10,795 nt of DNA, from the NCBI GenBank assembly GCA_964514225.1, contig CAZEPT010000024.1:1-10795 (forward strand), written 5' to 3'. The translations under genes were made by a program, and so were the position numbers. The stretch is from CAZEPT01 sp964514225. Lineage in GTDB: Bacteria > Patescibacteriota > Minisyncoccia > Phycocordibacterales > UBA9973. This document shows, in pieces, positions 1-4,955 of this stretch. Numbering within the stretch: the stretch's first letter is position 1; every line of letters begins with the position of its first letter. Under the pieces are notes generated by a model. The model did not search any database and was not told the DNA's origin. It saw only the letters and a list, made by a program, of their open reading frames with translations.

Positions 1-105
1 AATTCACCAATAGGTGCTGCTATCATTGGACACAAGAAAGGAGATACTGTTACAGTCACTACTCCAAAGGGAGCTGTTGAATACTCAATACTTGATATAA
101 AGTAA
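1..105 (+). CDS. greA: Transcription elongation factor GreA, C-terminal end (partial)
   Basis: The first 34 codons are open in frame 1 and end at TAA (103-105). The peptide begins NSPIGAAIIGHKKGD and ends in EYSILDIK. This matches the end of the GreA/GreB C-terminal FKBP-like domain, where an SPIG-A-IG-K-GD stretch is followed by a T-P-G-x-x-x-Y-x-I strand. GreA binds the RNA polymerase secondary channel and stimulates cleavage of backtracked RNA; the acting N-terminal coiled coil lies outside the window. GreA rather than GreB is inferred from the family's commonness in small genomes. The gene is followed by a heptad tract and a strong terminator-like hairpin. Confidence 0.85.
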   Translation, partial: NSPIGAAIIGHKKGDTVTVTTPKGAVEYSILDIK

Positions 106-110
106 CAAAT

Positions 111-145
111 AGAAGAGAGAATATAGGATACAGAATATAGAGATA
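111..145. repeat. Degenerate tandem 7-base repeat after greA
   Basis: Five consecutive heptads, each starting with AG: AGAAGAG, AGAATAT, AGGATAC, AGAATAT, AGAGATA. The tract starts five bases after the greA stop and runs straight into the A-run of the terminator hairpin at 145. Units 2 and 4 are identical. The same layout recurs after lysS at 2633-2674. Function unknown. Confidence 0.6.
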
Positions 146-179
146 AAAAGCGGGGCGGCCGAGGGCGGCCCGCGTTTTT
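145..179 (+). terminator. GC-rich terminator hairpin after greA
   Basis: A five-base A run, a GC-rich core with an inner GGCCG/CGGCC stem closed by a four-base loop, and GCG/CGC outer pairs run into a five-base T run (175-179). The flanking A and T runs make it possibly bidirectional. It lies 40 bases after the greA stop. Pairing of the outer half is imperfect, with a four-base bulge on the left. Confidence 0.6.
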
Positions 180-290
180 AGGTTATTTTAAAAGGCGCTC
201 AAGAAAAATTTCAAAACATTTTTNNNNNNNNNNAAAAAATATAAAAAAATTAAAAAATACAAGATATAATATTCCAAAATCAAAATACTT
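180..290. other. AT-rich intergenic stretch containing the gap, no gene seen
   Basis: No credible open reading frame. The right part is low-complexity A/T with a loose nine-base rhythm (AAAAAATAT, AAAAAAATT, AAAAAATAC from 234). The left part carries AAGGCGCTCAAGA (192-204), which recurs with one mismatch at 340-352. Confidence 0.5.
224..233. other. Scaffold gap (10 N)
   Basis: Exactly ten Ns inside a very A-rich stretch (about 205-296). Two identical ten-N runs occur later, so the length is probably a placeholder rather than a measured distance. Confidence 0.95.
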
Positions 291-326
291 AAAAAACCCG
301 GCACGCCCAAGCCCGTCCCGCTTTTT
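291..326 (+). terminator. Second GC-rich terminator-like hairpin, inverted relative of 145-180
   Basis: Six As, then a seven-base stem CGGCACG/CGTCCCG (299-305 with 314-320, one C-C mismatch) closed by an eight-base loop, then five Ts (322-326). The reverse complement of this element matches 145-180 at 28 of 36 positions by hand alignment. It lies 30 bases upstream of a strong promoter and could insulate it from upstream transcription. Confidence 0.45.
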
Positions 327-355
327 ACGTATATGTAACAAGGCGATCAAGATAC

Positions 356-383
356 TTGACAAATCTTGTATATTTGCTATAAT
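356..383 (+). promoter_or_regulatory. Strong sigma70-type promoter for the gene at 488
   Basis: A perfect -35 TTGACA (356-361), a 16-base spacer, and a perfect -10 TATAAT (378-383) preceded by TGC, an extended -10. The expected start of transcription is near 390, giving a leader of roughly 98 bases to the ATG at 488. Confidence 0.8.
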
Positions 384-410
384 ATACTAAAGATTGAGTT
401 CGTTGAAAAC

Positions 411-477
411 GGTGGTTGAATTGTGACTTTTGAGTCGGTCCGATAAGGATGGCCCCAAAAGTCACAATTCAAAAACC
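411..477 (+). promoter_or_regulatory. Long perfect hairpin in the 5' leader (candidate structured RNA)
   Basis: TTGAATTGTGACTTTTG (416-432) is the exact reverse complement of 456-472, giving 17 uninterrupted base pairs. Inside, GGTCC (437-441) faces GGCCC (451-455) with one mismatch and a nine-base loop. Outside, 411-413 can pair with 475-477 across a tandem GG/AA mismatch. No T run follows at once, so it does not look like a terminator. It lies between a strong promoter and the ATG at 488. The alternative ATG at 449 would sit at the edge of the apical loop. A role as cis-regulatory leader or small RNA is inference. Confidence 0.55.
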
Positions 478-487
478 CCTTTATATT

Positions 488-1015
488 ATGGACATACTCC
501 TTTATTTTATTTTACCGACTCTCACTCTTGCCTTGGGTACGCTATCTTTTATTTCCTTAAAAAGGTTTTTTAGAACTATAAAAACTGAATTAAAAACAGG
601 GAAAGAAAATAAACAGCAGATAGAAATCTATACTAAATTGTGGAAAGAAACACAAAATGAATACGCCAGAGAAAAGGCATATATCCTTCTTCTTGAAGAC
701 TATGCCCTTGATGTGGATAAGATGTTCAGATATACGTTTCTTGCCGGAGTACTTTTTTTATTCTGCAGTTCAATTTTTGTTAGTTATAAATTTCCAGAAT
801 TTATATATGGTACAAAAGCTTACTATAATGAAATTAAAAAAGACTCAGCTTGGGCAGAAAGAAACATTTATTCAAATGAATGGAACGCTCTCTATGTAGA
901 ATCAAAAAAGTACCAATTTGGTACTAAAGAGTATGATTCCTTAGGTAAAAAAATGGATGTCGTAAATATTCAGTACGAAAAAGCTCAAAAGTACTACGAG
1001 AGTTTACCTGACTAA
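488..1015 (+). CDS. Two-helix membrane protein of unknown function
   Basis: I do not recognise this 175-residue protein. A hydrophobic helix spans about residues 4-24, a charged lysine- and glutamate-rich segment about 28-78, and a second hydrophobic helix about 82-100 (TFLAGVLFLFCSSIFVSY). A polar, tyrosine-rich tail of about 75 residues follows, partly helical in character. The likely topology is a helical hairpin with the middle segment on one side and both termini on the other. The start at 488 places the first helix at the N-terminus. An in-frame ATG at 449 adds 13 residues but lies inside the hairpin, and its codons are mostly the hairpin's right arm. No Shine-Dalgarno precedes 488. The gene is single, with its own promoter and terminator. 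Coding status is well supported; function is open. Confidence 0.7.
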   Translation: MDILLYFILPTLTLALGTLSFISLKRFFRTIKTELKTGKENKQQIEIYTKLWKETQNEYAREKAYILLLEDYALDVDKMFRYTFLAGVLFLFCSSIFVSYKFPEFIYGTKAYYNEIKKDSAWAERNIYSNEWNALYVESKKYQFGTKEYDSLGKKMDVVNIQYEKAQKYYESLPD

Positions 1016-1039
1016 AGGTTAAACTTAAATCAAACTATC

Positions 1040-1071
1040 ACACCTCAACAGCAATGTTGGGGTGTTTTTTT
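1040..1071 (+). terminator. Rho-independent terminator
   Basis: An 11-base-pair stem, ACACCTCAACA (1040-1050) with TGTTGGGGTGT (1055-1065), has one G-T wobble, a GCAA tetraloop and an immediate run of Ts to 1071. It lies 24 bases after the stop of the membrane protein gene. Confidence 0.9.
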
Positions 1072-1090
1072 ATTATAGTAGTGTATTTCC

Positions 1091-1156
1091 ATTAGAAATT
1101 AGATATTAGTAATTGGTAATGTTTTGCCTTTGTAATTTATCATTTATCATTTATAC
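1091..1156. repeat. Two degenerate tandem 7-base tracts upstream of lysS
   Basis: First tract (1091-1118): ATTAGAA, ATTAGAT, ATTAGTA, ATTGGTA. After a ten-base break, the second tract (1129-1156): TTTGTAA, TTTATCA, TTTATCA, TTTATAC. The second tract contains both promoter boxes predicted for lysS, so its spacing contributes to the -35/-10 geometry. Units differ from those after greA and lysS, but the period is again exactly seven. Confidence 0.6.
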
Positions 1157-1157
1157 T
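1130..1157 (+). promoter_or_regulatory. Predicted lysS promoter, near-leaderless
   Basis: -35 TTGTAA (1130-1135), a 16-base spacer, and -10 TATACT (1152-1157). The -10 box ends nine bases before the ATG at 1167, so transcription would start at or within a few bases of the start codon. The same -35 hexamer occurs upstream of the gene at 9322. Confidence 0.5.
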
Positions 1158-1166
1158 TATTCCCAT

Positions 1167-2627
1167 ATGGCCTCACTAGAAGAAATACGCGATGTGCGCT
1201 TGAAGAAGATCGAATTATTGAAAGTTGCCGGAAAAGATCCATTTCCAAGCAAGACCAACCGAACTCATACGATTACTGAGGCGCTTTCGAGCTTTGAAAA
1301 ACTCGAGGCTGATAAGACACAAGTCACGCTCGCTGGTCGTGTCATGTCGCTCCGTGCTCAAGGGGCTCTTATCTTTCTTAACTTCTCTGACGGGACTGAG
1401 ACGTTCCAAGCACTTTTGAAGAAAGATGATCCAACACCTGAAGCTACTTTTGACCTCTTTTTCAATACCATCGACATAGGAGACTTTGTTGAGCTTGTCG
1501 GAACACTCTTTGTAACTAATCGCGGGCAAAAAACTATCCTCGTCACTGATTGGAATATTTTAACCAAGTCACTTGCACCACTCCCCGAGAAATGGGCGGG
1601 GATGACTGATCCTGACGAAAGATACCGAAAGCGATACTTAGATATTCTCACTGACCCTGAACTCAAAGATATCTTCTATAAAAAATCTCGTTTCTGGGAA
1701 TCAACTCGAGCCTTCATGAAAGAAAAAGGATTTTTGGAGGTTGAAACACCAACACTCGAAGTGACGACAGGAGGCGCGGAGGCGAATCCTTTCAAGACTC
1801 ACCATAAAGATTTTGATATTGATGTCTTTATGCGTATCTCGATCGGTGAGCTTTGGCAGAAGCGACTCATGGCGGCAGGATTTGATAAGACATTTGAAAT
1901 CGGACGCGCATATAGAAATGAAGGAACAAGTCCTGATCACTTGCAAGAATTTACCAACATGGAATTTTATTGGGCATACGCCGATTACGAGATGGGAATG
2001 AAGCTCGTTGAAGAGCTCTACCGAAAAGTTGCACTCGATACATTCGGCAAGACAGAATTCACCACCCGTGGACATACCTTTGATCTAGCTCACGAATGGA
2101 AGCGGATTGATTACGTGCGGGAGGTGGAGAAGCAAACAGGTATTAATGTCTTAGATGCGACAGAAGATGAGATGAAAGCAAAGCTTGATGAGCTTGGAGT
2201 AAAGTATACGGGAGATAATCGCGAACGACTCACAGATACACTCTGGAAATATTGCCGAAAGGGAATATCCGGTCCGGCATTTCTTGTTCGAGTACCGAAG
2301 CTTGTCTCACCACTCGCTAAGGCATGCGTCGATGACCCACGAGTAACAGAGAGATTCCAACCTCTCTTGGCTGGATCTGAACTTGGTAATGGTTTTTCTG
2401 AACTCAATGATCCAATAGACCAACGCGCGCGTTTTAATCTCCAACAAGAGCTTATTGATCGAGGCGACGATGAAGCAATGATGCCTGAATGGGAATTTGT
2501 TGAAATGCTCGAGCACGGCATGCCTCCGACATGCGGATTTGGATTTGGTGAAAGACTCTTTGCATTTTTGGTAGATAAACCACTTCGCGAAACACAACTC
2601 TTTCCTTTAATGAAACCGAAGGAGTAA
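1167..2627 (+). CDS. lysS: Lysyl-tRNA synthetase, class II
   Basis: Charges tRNA-Lys with lysine using ATP, in the cytosol. The 486-residue protein is close to the usual bacterial length. An N-terminal OB-fold for anticodon binding spans about residues 50-135. The class II catalytic core follows: motif 1 around FLEVETPTLEV (189-199), with THHKDFDID (211-219) after it; motif 2 FEIGRAYRNEG (243-253) with EFTNMEFYWAYADY (261-274); and motif 3 around GFGFGERL (457-464), with arginine 463 as the conserved motif 3 residue. The family usually shows a GIGIDRL-type motif 3, so this version is divergent, with its glycines out of step by one. The start at 1167 begins the typical MASLEEIRDVRLKKIE helix; the upstream in-frame ATG at 1113 would add 18 hydrophobic residues atypical of the family. 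No Shine-Dalgarno is visible. Confidence 0.93.
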   Translation: MASLEEIRDVRLKKIELLKVAGKDPFPSKTNRTHTITEALSSFEKLEADKTQVTLAGRVMSLRAQGALIFLNFSDGTETFQALLKKDDPTPEATFDLFFNTIDIGDFVELVGTLFVTNRGQKTILVTDWNILTKSLAPLPEKWAGMTDPDERYRKRYLDILTDPELKDIFYKKSRFWESTRAFMKEKGFLEVETPTLEVTTGGAEANPFKTHHKDFDIDVFMRISIGELWQKRLMAAGFDKTFEIGRAYRNEGTSPDHLQEFTNMEFYWAYADYEMGMKLVEELYRKVALDTFGKTEFTTRGHTFDLAHEWKRIDYVREVEKQTGINVLDATEDEMKAKLDELGVKYTGDNRERLTDTLWKYCRKGISGPAFLVRVPKLVSPLAKACVDDPRVTERFQPLLAGSELGNGFSELNDPIDQRARFNLQQELIDRGDDEAMMPEWEFVEMLEHGMPPTCGFGFGERLFAFLVDKPLRETQLFPLMKPKE

Positions 2628-2632
2628 AAGCT

Positions 2633-2674
2633 AGGTTGTAGGTGGCAGGTTTTAGGTTACAGAAGAAAGATATA
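2633..2674. repeat. Degenerate tandem 7-base repeat after lysS
   Basis: Six consecutive heptads starting with AG: AGGTTGT, AGGTGGC, AGGTTTT, AGGTTAC, AGAAGAA, AGATATA. The tract begins five bases after the lysS stop and ends in the A run of the terminator, exactly the arrangement after greA at 111-145. Confidence 0.6.
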
Positions 2675-2704
2675 AAAAACCGGATATTGAGTCCGGTCTT
2701 TTTT
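2674..2704. terminator. Bidirectional terminator between lysS and the minus-strand small gene
   Basis: Stem ACCGGA (2679-2684) with TCCGGT (2692-2697) and a seven-base loop. It is flanked by As on the left and CTTTTTT on the right, so a T run follows the stem on both strands. It lies 46 bases after the lysS stop and 14 bases beyond the end of the minus-strand gene. Confidence 0.85.
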
Positions 2705-2718
2705 CAATTTCAATTTTA

Positions 2719-3000
2719 TTAAATTATCACCCACTGTCCTGTTGGATATCTTGGTATGTGGCTTCTTCTTTCTAAGGCTTCTAATGTAAGTTTATTTTTG
2801 CTATCCACTTTTTCTTGATTGAATGTTTCTTTGTAAAGTTGTTCATATTTTCGTCTCAAAAACCTAACACAAACTATTCTTTCAAAATCTACTCTACAAA
2901 TTTTTATTGCGCGTTCTAAGCTTCCGCGAAAATCTGCGTGACCGTGTTGTGATCCGTCATAAAGTGGACCCATGTGTGTCATATCAATATTTTTTTTCAT
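2719..3000 (-). CDS. Small basic protein of unknown function
   Basis: I do not recognise this 93-residue protein. It has no obvious membrane segment or signal peptide. The N-terminus is histidine-rich (THMGPLYDGSQHGHADF), the middle is arginine-, lysine- and cysteine-containing and helical in character, and the end is aromatic and hydrophobic (YPTGQWVII). Support for a real gene is contextual: it fills an otherwise empty interval, ends at a bidirectional terminator (2674-2704), and has a promoter on the same strand (3023-3051) about 22 bases ahead of its ATG. No better reading frame exists there on the plus strand. No Shine-Dalgarno is seen. It remains possible that this is a chance ORF. Confidence 0.5.
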   Translation of the reverse strand: MKKNIDMTHMGPLYDGSQHGHADFRGSLERAIKICRVDFERIVCVRFLRRKYEQLYKETFNQEKVDSKNKLTLEALERRSHIPRYPTGQWVII

Positions 3001-3022
3001 ATGTAAATTTTTATTTGTATTT

Positions 3023-3051
3023 AGAATAACATTTATTTTTACTCAAGTCAA
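3023..3051 (-). promoter_or_regulatory. Minus-strand promoter for the 93-residue gene
   Basis: Read on the minus strand: -35 TTGACT (3051-3046), a 17-base spacer, and -10 TATTCT (3028-3023). The expected leader to the ATG at 3000 is about 16 bases. The -35 box touches the base of the hairpin at 3050-3082. Confidence 0.5.
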
Positions 3052-3086
3052 ACAGCCGATTCACAAAGCGAATCGGCTGTTTTTTT
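3050..3086 (+). terminator. Strong plus-strand terminator upstream of the mraZ promoter
   Basis: A perfect 13-base-pair stem (3050-3062 with 3070-3082; core AACAGCCGATTC) with a seven-base loop and Ts to 3086. No plus-strand gene precedes it nearer than lysS, which already has a terminator. It probably blocks read-through into the mraZ operon. On the minus strand no T run follows. Confidence 0.85.
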
Positions 3087-3145
3087 GCCTCCGTAATCAG
3101 GGGGTATTTGACATTATCCCTGAATGTATCGTTTCACTTTTTACT

Positions 3146-3219
3146 GTGGATAAGTGGGGTAGGGGGTTTGCATTGTGGGGCGAAGTGGAATAAAATGTAT
3201 ATAAGTGGGAAGAAGTGGA
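3146..3219 (+). promoter_or_regulatory. Array of GTGGR boxes, candidate MraZ operator
   Basis: GTGGA/GTGGG occurs on the plus strand at 3146, 3154, 3175, 3185, 3205 and 3215. The last four are spaced 10, 20 and 10 bases. The in-phase position left empty (3195) falls on the predicted -10 box. The best copies read AAGTGGR (3152, 3183, 3203, 3213). MraZ of E. coli and Neisseria is known to bind TGGGN direct repeats with 5-base spacers, a 10-base period, in its own promoter. The assignment here rests on that known pattern plus position directly before mraZ. Confidence 0.65.
3168..3196 (+). promoter_or_regulatory. Predicted promoter of the mraZ operon
   Basis: -35 TTGCAT (3168-3173), a 17-base spacer, and -10 TAAAAT (3191-3196), embedded in the GTGGR array. 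Expected transcription start is near 3203, giving a leader of about 79 bases to the mraZ ATG. The boxes are imperfect, as expected for a regulated promoter. Confidence 0.5.
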
Positions 3220-3281
3220 GAATCAAGAACTCCTCCTTATTTGAGCATCGTCATTAGTTCGTAACAAGAAACTCTATAAAA

Positions 3282-3716
3282 ATGTTAATCGGAGAATATA
3301 TTCACTCAGTGGATGAAAAAAACAGAATATCGCTTCCAATCAAGTTCCGTAAGGAAATGGGGAAGACTGTTGTGTTGGCTCCGGGTCTCGATGCATCGAT
3401 TTTTATGTTTACAACTAAGGAATGGGAAAAGATAGCTGCTCGTCTTGAGCAGGCATCTATGGTCCAGACTGATATCTTGCGTTTCAATCGATTCATGTTC
3501 GGTGGAGCGACGCAAGTAGATGTTGATGGACAAGGGCGTGTTCTCATCCCTGATTTCCTCAAAGATAGAGCGGGTATTAAAGCAAAAGCAGCAGTTGTCG
3601 GAGTCCACAACAGAATCGAAGTGTGGAATGACAAGCGTTGGAGTGAATACAAAAAAGGCGTTGAACTAGAAGCAGACGGCCTTGCTCAGAAACTCGGTTC
3701 TGTCGGAGTACTCTAA
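3282..3716 (+). CDS. mraZ: Transcriptional regulator MraZ
   Basis: MraZ is a ring-forming, AbrB-like DNA-binding protein that represses its own dcw operon in studied bacteria. The 144-residue length is typical. Two SpoVT/AbrB-like half-domains are visible. The first has DEKNRISLPIKFR (residues 11-23), matching the family's D-x-K-x-R-x-x-x-P-x-x-F-R. The second has VDVDGQGRVLIPDFL (79-93), matching D-x-x-G-R-x-x-I-P. The start MLIGEYIHSVD is a standard MraZ N-terminus. No clear Shine-Dalgarno precedes it. It is the first gene of the operon; its stop is one base before the rsmH ATG. The repeat array at 3146-3219 just upstream is the expected autoregulatory target. Confidence 0.95.
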   Translation: MLIGEYIHSVDEKNRISLPIKFRKEMGKTVVLAPGLDASIFMFTTKEWEKIAARLEQASMVQTDILRFNRFMFGGATQVDVDGQGRVLIPDFLKDRAGIKAKAAVVGVHNRIEVWNDKRWSEYKKGVELEADGLAQKLGSVGVL

Positions 3717-3717
3717 T

Positions 3718-4602
3718 ATGCAACATGTTCCAGTCCTTTTACAAGAAGTAATAAGAGAATCACACATCAAACCAGGTGCCATCTATGTTGATGGAACACT
3801 CGGTGCAGGTGGTCACGCCAAAGCACTTTTTCTTGAAGCGAATAAGGACCTCGCAATCTTCGGATTTGATAAGGACCTTGAGGCTCAGAAAATTGCTCAA
3901 GCAGTCCTCAGTGATGCTGGAGCAACTCCTATAATCATTCATGCGAGCTTTGCAGGGATGAAGCATGAGCTTCTAGAGAGACATGTTACTCAAGTAGATG
4001 CAATTTTACTTGATCTCGGAGTATCATCGATGCATTTCGATACAGATGAACGAGGGTTTACGTTTCAGAAGGATCAACCACTTCACATGAACATGAATCA
4101 AGAAGGTGAGTTGACTGCAGAGGAAATTGTAAACAACTGGAGTGAAGAGTCACTCGCTGATATTATCTTTGGTTTCGGGGAAGAACGATATGCACGACGT
4201 ATTGCAAAAGCAATTACGCTTGCTCGAAAAGAAAGAGAAATCAAGACGACATTTGAACTCGTTGAAATTATCAAGAGCGCAGTTCCATTTGCGTATCAGA
4301 GAGGTAAGATACATCCTGCAACTAGAACATTCCAAGCCCTCCGTATCGCAGTCAATAGCGAGCTCACTGAACTTGAAAACGTGATTCCAGACGCCATATC
4401 TCTTTTAAAGACAGGCGGACGACTTCTTATTATTTCCTTCCATAGTTTGGAAGATAGAATTGTAAAACAAAGTTTTAAATTATTAGCAGATAATGACGCA
4501 GGTCTCGTCATTACTAAAAAACCAATAATCGCAACTGAAGGAGAGCTTAAAAGTAATCCTCGCGCACGAAGCGCAAAGTTACGAGTATTTCAAAGAGTAT
4601 GA
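3718..4602 (+). CDS. rsmH: 16S rRNA (cytosine-1402-N4)-methyltransferase RsmH
   Basis: Methylates N4 of C1402 in 16S rRNA using S-adenosylmethionine. The 294 residues are close to the usual 300-315. Motifs in order: HVPVLLQEVI (3-12); SAM-binding DGTLGAGGH (25-33); ILLDLGVSS (96-104); RGFTF (112-116); HPATRTFQALRIAVNSEL (199-216); ISFHSLEDRIVK (239-250); and the C-terminal NPRARSAKLR (280-289). The family's PLDMRMD stretch reads PLHMNMN here (121-127), losing two acidic residues. The start at 3718 gives the family's usual N-terminus and has GGAG at 3705-3708 as a Shine-Dalgarno; the in-frame ATG at 3682 lies inside mraZ. The TGA stop overlaps the next start (ATGA), which suggests translational coupling. 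Confidence 0.95.
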   Translation: MQHVPVLLQEVIRESHIKPGAIYVDGTLGAGGHAKALFLEANKDLAIFGFDKDLEAQKIAQAVLSDAGATPIIIHASFAGMKHELLERHVTQVDAILLDLGVSSMHFDTDERGFTFQKDQPLHMNMNQEGELTAEEIVNNWSEESLADIIFGFGEERYARRIAKAITLARKEREIKTTFELVEIIKSAVPFAYQRGKIHPATRTFQALRIAVNSELTELENVIPDAISLLKTGGRLLIISFHSLEDRIVKQSFKLLADNDAGLVITKKPIIATEGELKSNPRARSAKLRVFQRV

Positions 4603-4955
4603 TGATTCGTTCAATAAATCCCTATGCACAAAGTAACCGTATACATTCACCGTATACGATTGAACGTCGTCTCTTTAAAGTTCTTGTAGTGTTGTTTGCG
4701 CTTGCTATCGGGCTCTATGTATATTCACTTTCATCTGTTATTTATGGTGTCGTTGAAAGACGTGCACTTGATAAAGAAATAACTTTGTTGAATTCAGATA
4801 TTGGTACACTTGAAGCTGGTTATTTGTCAGAAACTAATACCATTTCCTATGCATCTGCAACCACTTTAGGGTATACTAAACCACATACGCTCTATTATGA
4901 ATCACAAGAAAGGGTTGCATTCACAAATACAAGAGATCAAAGGAACGGACTCTAA
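4599..4955 (+). CDS. FtsL/DivIC-like septum protein
   Basis: A small bitopic membrane protein of 118 residues: a basic cytoplasmic N-terminus, one transmembrane helix at about 27-49, then a heptad-like segment (about 50-75, VVERRALDKEITLLNSDIGTLE) that could form a coiled coil, and a poorly conserved tail. Sequence alone is weak. The call rests on topology, length and position between rsmH and ftsI, exactly where ftsL lies in dcw clusters. FtsL-type proteins bridge the divisome and the FtsI/FtsW synthase. It starts in an ATGATG overlapping the rsmH stop; either ATG is possible. Its end overlaps the predicted ftsI start by 59 bases. Confidence 0.7.
   Translation: MMIRSINPYAQSNRIHSPYTIERRLFKVLVVLFALAIGLYVYSLSSVIYGVVERRALDKEITLLNSDIGTLEAGYLSETNTISYASATTLGYTKPHTLYYESQERVAFTNTRDQRNGL

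Noticed and set aside
411..477. Possible small SRP RNA, because TCC-loop-GGA inside GGTCCGATAAGGATGGCC recalls the SRP domain IV hairpin
   Set aside because: The conserved GGAA tetraloop with the following AGCAGCC internal loop is absent, and the surrounding 17-bp perfect stem is unlike SRP RNA.
1113..1166. Longer start for lysS
   Set aside because: The added residues are encoded by the heptad tract and promoter, and they precede a normal LysRS N-terminus at 1167.
3108..3136. TTGACA at 3108 as a -35 box for mraZ
   Set aside because: No acceptable -10 box lies 15-19 bases downstream; the TTGCAT/TAAAAT pair fits better.
2972..3193. Plus-strand ORF of 73 codons
   Set aside because: It runs through the strong terminator stem, the minus-strand promoter and part of the mraZ operator; the composition looks like translated AT-rich spacer.
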